Shown: positions 48,501 through 59,530 of the stretch, piece after piece
How the letters are laid out: every line of letters starts with the position of its first letter
Position numbering within the stretch: the first letter of the stretch is position 1
Origin: Saururus chinensis
Lineage: Eukaryota; Streptophyta; Magnoliopsida; Piperales; Saururaceae
Assembly: GCA_035235625.1 (NCBI GenBank)
Contig: CP141142.1
Span: forward strand, 22,330,995-22,394,994
Length of the DNA: 64,000 bases
Direction of reading: 5' to 3'
Program-made: the position numbers and the translations under genes
Notes under the pieces: generated by a model
Seen by the model: the letters and a program-made list of their open reading frames with translations, nothing else
Databases searched by the model: none
Told to the model about the DNA's origin: nothing

Positions 48501-50120
48501 TATTTAAGCAATATTGAAACTAACTTTTCCACATTTTAAACATAAACATTATCAATTTTGCATGTCTCAATGAATGATACTATCCATCACAAAAATCATT
48601 TACTTAATAAAAGTTTCAAAACTATCAGATACATGTGTCCCCATCTAAAACCTTTCAAATCAAAAGATGCATCTAGAGTGTCCCCTGACATACAAGCTCA
48701 AACATTATGTTCCTGAATATAAAACATGATCAATGCATAAAACGCATATTTAATTGAACCAGAAATAAAACATTGAGATGCTCAAAACAACTAAAATAAA
48801 TTGCATTGTGTTTTAAGACTTACTGCTGATGCAGTCGTGAAATTTACATCTGGACAGTGAGAAACACAGCCGTAGCCTGAAAGCTTTGCAGTGAAATCTT
48901 TGTCAATCTGTATATTTGCAGTTGAAAACTCACAGAACATGGCCTACCAATTGAGAGAAATATATTTAATCAGTCTTAGTAACATTATTACATAAAACAT
49001 TTTATTTTTAAACATGTCAGAACAACAGATATGCCCTATATATACCTGGAAAGGTCCTTCTTCATGGAGAAATGCAAGACCCTGTGCTGCACAAAGAGCC
49101 AATTTCATCCTAGAGCACCAATCAAGGGGAGGACCATCAGATCTCACATACAGAAGCCGATCTAAGCTTCCATGGAAAAGCCTTTCAAAAACTAGCATTC
49201 TCTGATCAGAACCATCTCGAGCATGATAACCAAGCAATTTACATAAATGTGGGTTTTGTAGAGATGCGAGTGTATTGACCTCAGTCAAAAATTCTTTAAA
49301 ACTCTGCATACAGAGAAAAAAACACTCAAGATTAACCCAGAGTTTAGATGCAATATCTTAAATCAGGAAATTTAAAACGCCCATCATGATATTAATTACA
49401 CTTCCATTAATACCTATGGTATCAATGACTTACATTGTTAGCAATATTTTCAACATTACAGAAATAACACTCAAAGCAATGATGTATCACTACCTGGGTC
49501 TGGGTGAAAGCAAGAAGGCAAGTGACTGTAGCTTCAACTTTCTTAACACCTGAAGCTTCATCTCCCAAAGATGCTCTGTAAAATGTTGATGATAAACCTT
49601 CTGACATGCATCTCTCTGGTGTGAAATTTTGACAAGCAGCTGCAATTTCTTCATATGAGAAATGTCGTAGGGCACCTGATGGAGGAAGAGGGAGTGGTCC
49701 TGATGAATATAGAGGCCCACTAGCGCTGCTTGATTTAAAACTTCCCCAGTTTTTCAAAGAACCGGACATCTGAGGTGATGGAAGAGGCAAGGGTAGTGGG
49801 TTTACTGCATATAGGTCCTTTGCCAGTCCACCACGAACCTTAGAGTCTTCTTGATCATCAAATTCAACAGAAGAGAGTGCATCTCTCTCTGCTTCATGAA
49901 GACTCGATGGAGCAGATAATGCACGGATCCTACTGTTGTATGATTGAACAGGCTTGGCAGCTCTGGTTCGAAAGCTTGGGGGAGCAGATTGAAGAGATCG
50001 ACCATGTACCTCAGGTTCTGGAAGAGTTGTGGGTGGGGTTTCATGGGGATAAGCAGGTTGAACATAGACAGGCTTCTCAGATTTCTTTTTTTTGCTCTTC
50101 AACACTGTGAAGCAACCCAT
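45520..50120 (-). CDS. RLCK-VII-like receptor-like cytoplasmic kinase, predicted pseudokinase
   Basis: Four coding exons (minus strand: 49,494-50,120; 49,046-49,303; 48,824-48,943; 45,520-46,143) all join in phase 0 at GT/AG sites and give 542 residues. I chose the ATG at 50,120 because MGCFTVLKSKKKK is a classic N-myristoylation (Gly2) and palmitoylation (Cys3) start followed by a basic patch, pointing to the plasma membrane. A Ser/Pro-rich linker leads to HFSYEEIAAACQNF (about 153) and the kinase domain. The Gly loop is weak (SEGLSSTFY). Lys is present in GVKKVEA, and Glu in FLTEV. The HRD-equivalent reads FCEFSTAN (catalytic Asp to Glu) and the DFG-equivalent GYG. The C-lobe is normal (SNVWSFGLVLLELLTGRKHLD, DPSERPTM). 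The tail is rich in Ser/Pro. A scaffolding or signalling role is inferred; paralogue identity was not assigned. Confidence 0.9.
47436..47478. repeat. GTGTGG microsatellite in kinase intron 3
   Basis: GGTGTGTGGGTGTGGGTGTG and further units lie in the 2.7-kb intron between the third and fourth coding exons. The open frames on both strands here are by-products of the repeat. Confidence 0.85.
47719..47887. mobile_element. 169-bp MITE in kinase intron 3
   Basis: The left end AAAAAAATGGATGAGTAGTC continues CACCACCCCCTTTTTAGC. The right end, complemented, reads TTTTTTTGGATGAGCAGTCC then ACCACCCCCTCTTTTAGC, so the inverted repeats are ~37 bp with few differences. An inner hairpin (GGTGGACATCCACC, GGTGGATATCCACC) lies between. 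The flanking duplication is ambiguous because of the A run. Confidence 0.8.
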
Positions 50121-52300
50121 TTTTATTTGGGCTGTTACCCAAGATAATTCCGCTAGTACATCCAAATTGCTCCTGAAGTGCAGGAGTAAAACAATAATAA
50201 GCTAACTAGTGACATTTGAAAGCTGAATATATAAGCAAAATCTATGCTTAACACCTCTCGATGTAATCAAATGGACCAAAACAATATTGAATAGCAAGAT
50301 ACCAAAATATACAGTTAGCTCAAAGTGTTCCTGAAAAGAAGATTAATAGGATTACCATGTCCGGCATTATCTGATCACAGAAAAAAATGCTTACATTTGC
50401 ATAAACATGTTAAAATTGAAGATGAAATATCTATCCGAATTTTATTCATCCAATATATCCACCAGAAAGCTAGTTAATATTTATTCTAACAGTGTCACTT
50501 AGCTCAAATAAGGCCACTTAGTAAAACAGAGAGTAACTTAAGGATAAACAAGTCAAACAGAGAAATGAAATTGCATAGAAGTATTTCCGTGTACATATGA
50601 GTTTGTAAGGCCCTTATATGTCTCATAATTTTCAAAAGAAAATCCATAATCGTCTTCTTTTGAAAAGTTATTTCCACATACTTTCATTCTATAATAACAA
50701 GTAAAAAACTACTGTTCCACAGGTACAAGTTACATTTGAATGTTTTCGTCCCCAGTTAAATCAAATAAGAAAATAAAATAACATATGACATATGGAAACT
50801 GGTCGCTTTCTTTCCTCGTGTCTGTCTCTATAAAAGACTTTTTGAAATTGAATCATGAGTAGTCTCTGTGTCTTTATGATGACCTGGTTTAGACTCCAGA
50901 CAAATTTTTTACCTGATATTTCGTCACTTTCTTTATCTTGAATAGTTCCAAAAAGCAAGACTTAAATTTATTACACAATTCCCTTCTTAGTTTTCATCCC
51001 ACTCAAGCTTATAGTCTTTTTTTTATAACGACAGAAATAAGGTCTTAACAAGTTCTTGTTTGGAAACTTGATTCCAGCAACCTATATCAGCAAAGGAGGA
51101 AACTTTTAGAATAACAAAGAAAATCAAGGAAATTCTGGGAAAAGGCGGTCAAATCAATCAAGCATACAAAATCTCTATATCAGAGTTGTCAAAGATGATT
51201 TCAATTAATTCAAACTAATTTCTGCTGTCGTCTAGTGAAGCAGTTCAACTAATTCAATCTACAGGCACTTGTAGCAAAAGTAGGTTTCTTCATATCTTTT
51301 GTGTAGCAACAATGGGGTGACCAAGGAGGATGAAACACAAAACCCACGACAATAGAAGCCAAAGTTTTGGGGCTCATTTTCATATGTTAATCCCATCCAC
51401 TTTGTCCATCAGATTTTGGCCTCGTAGAGCTGAGAACTCACATAGCTAAATGGACATAATCCAGATATAAAATAAGCCAGATTACGGCAGTCCATCCCTG
51501 TTATCCCTTTTCAATACCAGTATTTCACGTTGTATTTGCCCACCGAATCAAAACTGCAAAGGCATGTCCCTGTAGCTAACTCTTCTCCGTTCATCGTGTA
51601 GCAAAAACAACAATCTAAGGGCCTCATCTAAAGCTTTTATGGTACTACTTTAACGACAATCACCAATTAACCTTATCAATTTTCAATCTAGTATATACCA
51701 ATTTCCATGAGATGATCAAAATTTAAAAACAGAAAACAGATAACCCAAAAAAGGGCAATAAAAACTTTCAATTTAAATCAAATTTTGGAAATTTACAAGA
51801 TTTGCACAAGAAAATCAGTCCACAATTAAGAAAAAAATAAATCTCTATACAATAAAAAGAATTTCTATATCTACCATTTGATTAGATCAAGCGCGCTCAC
51901 TACTTCTCGCACAGAATAACTAAATCAATGAAACCTACTAATAAAATCATACAACCTGGAGCAAACTCGACCCAAATCACTACAGGCAAAGTATTAAGAA
52001 CCTCTCAACCCCAAAAAGGATCCATCAACAGCAACTTCTCAATAAACAAAAAGAAAATCTCCATCTAACAAAAGTGAATCTTGCCTGTAGAACGTCTGCA
52101 GCGCCTCATACCAAATCCAGGTTCGCGACAATCAGATAAAATTTGAACCAAGTAGGGGGAAGGGACAGAAACCAATCACAAATTCGTGATTTTGGTGCTG
52201 TGGGTCGCCTCAAGCTGGTCTAAATTTTCGGCTCCTGCGTTCAATCTGACCGCCAGACGAAATGTGGAGCGAGACAGAAGGAGAATCAAAACCTTTGAAG
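50121..52300 (-). promoter_or_regulatory. Probable 5' UTR, leader intron and promoter of the kinase gene
   Basis: On the minus strand CACTTCAG|GAGC at about 50,172 looks like an acceptor, giving a ~52-base leader exon before the ATG. A candidate donor is GATTTG|GTATGAGG near 52,110, so a ~1.9-kb leader intron is likely. The GC-richer stretch 52,100-52,300 is the probable first exon and start region. No other gene was seen in the interval. This is inferred, not demonstrated. Confidence 0.45.
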
Positions 52301-52587
52301 AGGAGTCAATGAAATGGAAAGGGATGAGCAAAGAGAGAAAAAAGCAAAGGCTGAGCGGCACCAGTCAAACCAAACATTATAAGAAGAGCGCAAACTGATT
52401 GGTCTATTATTTAGAGTCAACTTTCATCCACGACTTTGATCATAATATCATTTCTGCCACTCCGTTCGAAGTGAGAACAAAACCTTCACGTTTCTCTTTT
52501 TTATATTATCAAAACGTTATGACTTCAAGTTTTTCTCTTATTCAAAAAAAAAGATATTTCATTTTTTAAGTGCCCAAAAATGTACTA

Positions 52588-52693
52588 CTCCCTCAATTTC
52601 AAATTAATAGTTCTATTTAAGTTTTAAAAATAAATTAATTTTAATTTATTTAAAAAAATTAAGTATAGTTATTATAATATGGGACAAAATGAG
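52588..52693. mobile_element. Stowaway-like MITE
   Basis: CTCCCTCAATTTC at the left and GGGACAAAATGAG at the right form the CTCCCTC...GAGGGAG-type inverted ends of Stowaway elements, with TA on both sides. The 106 bp between are AT-rich and non-coding. A half copy ending GGAACAAAAGGAGTATTA lies near 60,805-60,822. Confidence 0.6.
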
Positions 52694-52777
52694 TATGTCT
52701 TTCATAAAAATAATTAAGTATGCTTATGTGCATAAAAAAATAGAAAGTATTATCTATACTCCCTACTTTTCATGAGC

Positions 52778-53600
52778 CCATAGTAAAGATTGCATAGGAA
52801 GCATTAACATTTAAAATCGACAGCGCACAAACTAGTGCATGTTAACATCAGTGACACTAAAGTTAATGTGCCTAAGGTTAGTCCTCAACCAAGAGTCGGC
52901 GGATAAGGCTTATTTATATTTGTGTTCACTAACAATTTGACTCTTAGCATTTTGTCCAGTGGACAGGACATGACATAACCTCTTAGGAAAGTAGATGAGG
53001 GCTAAGGCGGTTGAAGAGAATGAGAGAAACTAAATGAGAGAAACTAAGTAGGGCATCCAGGGTGGGCATCTTTGAATTAAAAAACATAATATATAATAAT
53101 ACTTTAGATTTATACATATCTTTTTTATTTGTAGTACTATTACTAATGAACTTTCCTTGCATATAGTCTCACACATTCATTTCAAACAACCAAATCAAGC
53201 TAGAATTTAGAATAGAGGAATATTTACTAATTAACTTTGTTGATGAACTCAAATATAACATTAACACGATTTAAATTGCTAAGAAGTTAAGTATAAGAAA
53301 ATAATGCTTAAAATTAGTTATAGAGAAATAAAAAATATCATTTTATGTGAGATATATAAATTGCATTTAAAATTAACTAGACTCAAACAAACGGCCAGAC
53401 GAGGTCTTTATCCATTATTGTGTCCAAAAATTAATGAACAAAAAATTCGGCCAGATGTGGCCATCGACACCTTGGACAAGGCCTAGACATCGGAGAACAT
53501 ATGTTTGCAACCAGCCCTAAATGTGTGCTTGTGTGTGTCATCGATCTTACCGATAAATGCTTCCTAAGCATTCCTTATGCTGGGCTTATGGAAAGTAACA
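52778..53600. mobile_element. MITE of the 43.9-kb family, split by a ~620-bp insertion
   Basis: The left half, 52,778-52,872 (CATGAGCCCATAGTAAAG... ACAAACTAGTGCATGTTAAC), and the right half, about 53,510-53,600 (GATAAATGCTTCCTAAGCATTCC, GCTGGGCTTATGG), correspond to the two halves of 43,889-44,066. Between them is unrelated DNA that I cannot classify, including GGCCAGACGAGG / GGCCAGATGTGG repeats near 53,393 and 53,450. Confidence 0.6.
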
Positions 53601-54364
53601 AGTATAAAAAATACTTCCGAAAAAATGGTGCTCAACACCAATCCACAATGGACACAAGCTGTAGTTTGTGGGTTCATATTAAAAATGACTTTCACGTTTG
53701 ATATATATTGATGGTGAGCGTAATTTTCTCGTATGCATAAGCATACAAAACATTTTTTTTATGATTAATAAATTATTTTTATATTAGAATTTACATATAT
53801 TCAGGTCAATACAATAGAATTTACATATTCGGCTCCATGTGGGCCTTCCCTTTTCTCAGGGGTCTATTCTTTGTCACGTATTGCCAAAAATAAACTCTAT
53901 CCAATTTTTCATAGTTATCACACTGATTTTTTCTTCACACTACGAACTTGTGATTCTTCCTCTAGCCCTAGTTCTAATTTTACAAACTCCCTTCCTTCTG
54001 ATTGGGCAACCACTAAAGATGATGCTCATGACAAAGCATGAATAGATTGCCGACATTATGGTAAGTGTTGAAGAAGTGTAGGGGTGGTAATGGGTCGAGC
54101 TTTGAGCCTAACTTATTCCCAACCAAGCTCAAGTCTGCTACGAACCCATAGGCAGCCTTTATCATGTCGGGCCCCAAAAAGAGGCCCACAACCCTTAGAG
54201 GGCCCAGACCTGGCCCATCGTGTTGGGCTTTGGACTAGGTTGTTGGGGCTAGCCATTGGGGTGTGGATTCCAAAAAGGAGGCGTTGGGGTCAATTCACAT
54301 GCATGTGGGCATATCGATCTACCTTATGAGCCAATCAATCCCAAAAACATTTGGACACACAGGT

Positions 54365-55378
54365 AGTATGCAAATATTGCCAAACACATCTCAGTGCTAG
54401 AGATAATGGAGGCACTGGTCATCTTGCTAGGCACATCGCCTAGTGCGCCCCCCAAGTATGGAAAAACATATCCAAGGAAAACACAATTAAGTAGCATGGC
54501 TAGCCCATCAAATACTTTTAGTACTTCCACATACAACAAAAGTACAAATCGTAATAAGCTAGCCAAATATATTATAAGCACTGAACAACTTTTCTCTTTT
54601 GCCAATGATATAAAGTTCGAAAGGTATGCAAAGATTACTCTCAACCCATACTTCCATAAGATTTTGTGTAATACAACTAAGTCTGATTGTATTAACCTAT
54701 TAAATGACTTCAAAAGTAAGCTCATTGAAACTCTTTTTCAGATTTCAGACAAAATTGCTCTTACTTCAAAAAAATGGAAGGATAGATTTGTATTATAACA
54801 CATTACATTGATCAAGATTGAGTTTTAAATAAAAGAATTATTATTTTTAATTTATTATAATTTTCTCATACAAGAATTGTAATAAGTAGGTCTATAATGG
54901 TAGCATTACATAACTATCATATTAATTTTTTTTATTACCTTAGATAATTCTTCAAATAATAGTAGTGTTATTGACAATCTTAAAACACATTTGCGCCTTT
55001 TATTAAATGGAAAACATTTTTATACACAATGTTGTTGCATTATTATTAATTTATTTGTTGAAGATGGTTTAAATATTGTTAAATATCATGTAAAGAATAT
55101 TAGAGAAATGCAAGTATATATTATTTCTTCTCTATCTAGATCTCAAGAATTTAGAGTGGTAAAAAATATAAAAAGCTTATCATGGATGTTAAACATAGGT
55201 GAAATAGTACTCATTTAGTGTTAGAATCTTATTATGAATTAACAAAATGATAGTATTATGGCGTGCTGATAAGATCTATGATTGCTTATTATGTGATAAT
55301 GATTTTGAAATTGTATTTGTTATTATAAATTTTTTACATGATTTTTATGAAGTCAGTAAACAATTATTGGGTATATAT
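54365..55378 (+). pseudogene. hAT transposase, N-terminal half (broken)
   Basis: The BED zinc finger reads CKYCQTHLSARDNGGTGHLARHI at 54,369-54,440 in two runs (CX2C, then HX4H). The open frame from 54,394 then gives STSTYNKSTNRNKLAKYII and EQLFSFANDIKFERYAKITL, the usual segment after the finger. 54,991-55,218 gives GKHFYTQCCCIIINLFVEDGL and SLSRSQEFR, matching the hAT core where the family has RCCAHILNLIV. The frame is broken several times and then cut by the solo LTR at 55,379. Confidence 0.82.
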
Positions 55379-55800
55379 TGTAAGGACCCTCATCTTTGAA
55401 CCGGTTTTGGTTTTCTTTAATTATGGGTTATCGTGAGATTTACGCGTTTTTTGATCTTATTCGGTGATTTCGTAAATACATAGTGTTTGTGATAGTTTTA
55501 ACCAAAACTAACTTCAATATTAGTGGTTTTGAGTGATTTTAAACCAAATATGAATTTTTGAGATTTTTTTGGAATTTTTACTATTTTCCCAAAAATTAGG
55601 GTTTCGGCGGGACCCCTGTGGGCCCCACCGTTGAAAATTTTATTTTTGTGTCAAATGAACCTAAACATATACTTAAGGTCCCACAAAAATTTTCAGAATT
55701 TTATTAGGCTTAAATTATGCTTAAATTTGCAAAATACCCACTTTTAGCCTACTTTTCATATTTACACCCCAAAACTTACCTATGTCTACCCCAACCCTTA

Positions 55801-55810
55801 CTATAAAAGG
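55801..55810 (+). promoter_or_regulatory. Candidate TATA box of the solo LTR
   Basis: CTATAAAAGG lies about 420 bases into the LTR, followed 40-60 bases later by a purine-rich leader (GGCTAAGGAAGGAGGGC). A solo LTR can keep promoter activity; which strand would be used depends on the LTR orientation, here taken as +. Confidence 0.4.
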
Positions 55811-57386
55811 GAAAACCTGAGCCATTTCCATTTTTGGGAATAGGCTAAGGAAGGAGGGCTGGCCTAATCCCCACTTAGGCCCGAATTAGAAGCCGATTAA
55901 GGTAAGCTTACTCTAATTAAGCACTAATCCATGGCTTTTCTCTTAATTTCTTCCAAATCTACCATTTTCCCTTTGATTCAATTCGTTTTTGACCATCAAA
56001 AGCTACTGATTTGTGTTTTACTACAAACCCTAACATTCAAAATTCGATTTTTACTACCAATAAGCCCTAGATCTAAGGTTTAATTAGGGATTTCTTGGGT
56101 AAATCGATTTCTATTAGAGTTTAATTCAAACTCATTGTGTTTTCAAGGATTTCAAGAAGGGTGACTCTTCAATCCGAGCTTAATCAAGTGCTGAGGTAAT
56201 GGGTCTTCAAAATCTCTGTTTATCCATGGTAAAACTCTTCATTTTTGGCTTATTTCGAAATGGTTTGCTTGATTTAGTGTGTTAATGGTAAGATTAGAAA
56301 ATGGAATTATTTAATCCCGATTTCTTAGGGTTTTGCATTATTATGGTTTGGTTTGATATTCTGGAAGTCAAGGAGGACTTTTGATGATGATTAGGGTGCT
56401 AGATGTGGATTTGAAGTGTTATCTATGGTGTTTCGGTTTGATTTTGCGAAAGGAAGAAGATGACTGTTCTGCCGTGTTGGCGATCGATCGGCCTTGCAGG
56501 GCGATCGATCGGTTGAACTGAAAATTTCAAATTTTTGCGTGTAACCGATCGAACGGTCTGAAGGGCGATCGATCGGCTACACAGGAAATTGTGTGTTGTG
56601 TGTATGATGTCTATTTTGATGATTCCACTTTAGCTTGCCAATTTTATATGAATGTGGAGTAATTTAAGCTATGTTAGGCTACTGGAAATACATGCTATTG
56701 AGTTTATAGAGTTGAGACATATGCTTAGAAATGGTGAGATGACTTATGTTTTGTGGCATGATGTTGGAATCATTATCTTGAAATTATGAACGGTTGTTTC
56801 CCTTTGGATAAGCATATACTTTCAGTAGGACTACAATCATGGTTGGACTGATTCGTCATGATAGATTGTGGTTAGTGGTGTGTGGATGTTGGTGATTGCC
56901 ATGACTCAATGATGAAATGAGTGATGTTATAGGTGTTTAGCCTTGTGGTTGAGTTTTGAATCTAGCTGTGATTTCAACGATTCTTCTACTATGATTTCCG
57001 CTGGAATTCATGTTTAGATAGAAATTCACATGTGTAGTGTGGCAGTGAGTTAATTTTCAAGCATGTTGATATGCATTATGTGAAAGGCTTCTACTAGTTA
57101 CACACACACACATGTGGGGGTTAAATGATGATGTTGAAGCTTAATATCGTGATTTTGAATGATGCATTAGGGGCTGGTGAGAGCACTTATCATGATTAGG
57201 ATTCATGTATGCTTTGCCCACGCATGTACCATGCTGCACGCATCATGAAAATGGATTTCCAATTGAGGCTTCATCGTGATTAATCGAATTTGACCGATTG
57301 GATGCAATGTGATAGAATTGTGTGCCGGATTGATCGGTCGTGGATTAATCGCAAGTTGATTGGTCCGAAAGGACATATTTTGTTTT

Positions 57387-57521
57387 GAAGTTCCTGTGTG
57401 GGACGATTTGAAGTTCCTGTGTAGGACGATTTGAAGTTCCTGTGTGGGACGATTTGAAGTTCCTGTGTGGAACGATTTGAAGTTCCTGTGTGGAACGATT
57501 AGAAGTTCCTGTGTGGAACGA
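57387..57521 (+). repeat. Six-copy 23-bp tandem repeat
   Basis: GAAGTTCCTGTGTGGGACGA plus TTT is repeated six times with GG/GA variation. The last copies share the GGAACGA variant, suggesting stepwise expansion from the right. Confidence 0.93.
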
Positions 57522-57944
57522 GTGCACTCCCCGGGTTGAGTCTTGTTTAATGGAATGATGTGGGGACGAGTTGTGTACTTGTCTTGCGGATATGTGAGAA
57601 TGTTATTATGTGTGTCATCTGGACCCTGAGAATCCAGTGTGGTATGCCGTGTGCACCCCGCTACCACGTGTTCTAGGGTTCTCTGTGTGAGAACTTGGGC
57701 TCTTCCCTCCGCAGGAGATGTCCCTGGGCGAACACCCCTGCTCCAGATTCTCTGTGTGAGAATGGGACGTCCTTGGCCAGGATCGTCCAGGGCGAGCAGT
57801 ATTAGGGATTGACAACCCCGATCTTTCTTAAATTCTTGTGTAGAATTTTGTACCATGACACGCCTTCGTGGCCTTGTCTATGCTCCCGTCTGTGTGACGT
57901 TAATGTGTGATTACTCCTTGATGGAGGTTGATTGTGATGACATT

Positions 57945-58220
57945 ATGCATGTGGGAATATGTATGTTAGAGATACATCCATGCATGTTGATTTTGATGTT
58001 ATGCATGTGGAATATGTATGTTAGAGATACATCCATGCATGTTGACTTTGATGATAAAATGCATGTGGAATATGTATGTTAGAGATACATCTATGCATGT
58101 TGATTTTGATGTTATGCTATGTATGTTAGAGATACATCCATGCGGGATTGGTTATGATGTGAATGCATGTGGGAATATGTATGCTAGAGATACATCCATG
58201 CAGGTTGAATTATGCATTAT
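57945..58220 (+). repeat. ~57-bp tandem repeat, about five copies
   Basis: Each unit carries ATGCATGTGGGAATATGTAT, then GTTAGAGATACATCCATGCA and TGTTGATTTTGATG. The fourth unit is shorter and the fifth diverged. Confidence 0.9.
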
Positions 58221-58840
58221 GATGCAGTGTTAGGTGATATGAATGTGTGATCAGAAAGTGATGCACCATGTAAATATTTGATCTGAACGATCTCATTTCT
58301 AAGCTATCGTATTTTCTACGTTGACAGTGATATTAAAAACCATTGCTGAGTGTTAAAACTCACCCCTCTTTTGTGTTTTGATTTGGGGCTGCGTGGTGCG
58401 ACACACAGACGAACAGGATTGCCTCTTTGAGGAAAGGTCAGAGGTAGCTTGGGTGTGATGATGGAGATCGTTGCGTGACTTACCTTCGTTTGTTTCATGC
58501 TTTATGTTCGAACCTTTGTGTAGGGTTCTTGTTTTGGATTTGTCATATACTACAGTTGTGATGATTATGACTTATTTTGAGCCGGTGTGGGCTTTACTTA
58601 ACTAAGTTTGTGGGTTTGAGATTGTTGTTTACTTTGTGATAAGCAACACCTTTTTCTTCCCTTTTATTTACTCTTGCTCAAAGGATTGTGCGCACTCCGT
58701 GTTGCTGTTAATCGCCCGTGGTTAGGGTTAAGTCTTCCGCTAGATCATTTCTCAATTTTCACTTCGTCGCCCCAGCACGCTTGACCGGTCCCTGGACCGG
58801 GTTCGGCTCGGGTCGGGCATCGCCGGGGCGTGACATATAT

Positions 58841-59530
58841 TATCCTACTTCTTTAGTTCTTAATCAACTCTATAATATTACTCACATGCATTTAGATCTG
58901 GGGCCAATGGAAATAAAATATAATAAATATTAGAAAGAAACTTTTGAGATTTTTAATTTGTTCAGGTGCAATTATAGACACTATGATTAACTTAAATGCT
59001 GTACAAATATTAGTAGATTATATATATACTATATGCATATAAAATATAATAATTTCATTGAAGATATTAAAAATACCTTATATTCTTTATTCAATACATA
59101 TAAATTTATGTATGGTTGTAGAAGGACTATTTCTTTAAGTCCTTTAAATAGAAATGATCCTTTTTAGTTATTACTTAGTAAAAATAAACAAACATATATT
59201 AAAATTTCTAATAATGAATTAATTATTTATTTACAAAATATTTTTATTAATTTTCTAATCGAAGAAGAAATAAGTAATTTCTATGTTTTAATTTGGTGGT
59301 GAACACAAGAAAAAATTTATCTTGTACTTGTTGCCTTAGCGTGTGATTTACTAACTCGTCTAGTATCTACAATAGTTTGGAGTATGCTTTTAGTACAAAA
59401 ATCATAGTACTTAGATCCAAGAATAGTAGAGTGATGCATCTACTTAAAGGATTGGCTAGATGTAGAAGATATAGAATAAACTTTAGAGTTAGAAGATGAA
59501 TTAGAATAAGACTTTAATGAAATTTTAATT
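58841..59530 (+). pseudogene. hAT transposase, C-terminal half (broken)
   Basis: After the solo LTR, the frame gives YPTSLVLNQLYNITHMHLD in the usual Y-P-T-x-N/L position. The C-terminal region follows: ELIIYLQNIFINFLIEEEIS, NFYVLIWW, VALACDLLTRLVSTI (family form LARDILAIPVSTVASES), then CIYLKDWLDVEDIE. Stops are scattered through it. This domain normally mediates dimerisation of the transposase. Confidence 0.8.

Larger units (their letters stand above)
55379..58835. mobile_element. 3.46-kb solo LTR inside the hAT element
   Basis: It starts TGTAAGGACCC and ends GGGGCGTGACA, with a perfect 5-bp duplication TATAT (55,374-55,378 and 58,836-58,840). The hAT coding text resumes on the far side. 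The length and the TGTAAGGACCC...CGTGACA ends fit long LTRs of the Tekay/Del lineage. It contains two palindrome pairs (56,481-56,575), a six-copy 23-bp tandem repeat (57,387-57,521) and a five-copy ~57-bp repeat (57,945-58,220). Open frames inside it, including one of 217 codons on the minus strand, are repeat artefacts. CCTTACTATAAAAGGG at 55,795 is a likely TATA box. Confidence 0.9.

Noticed and set aside
50101-50165. Upstream ATG at 50,165 as the kinase start
   Set aside because: It would add 15 residues before MGCF and destroy the conserved Gly2/Cys3 lipidation signal; a likely leader splice acceptor lies just upstream at 50,172.
57203-57856. 217-codon minus-strand open frame
   Set aside because: It lies wholly inside the solo LTR and its repeated HTGTSNRPTQEL text is the 23-bp tandem array read in one frame; there is no domain or codon signal.
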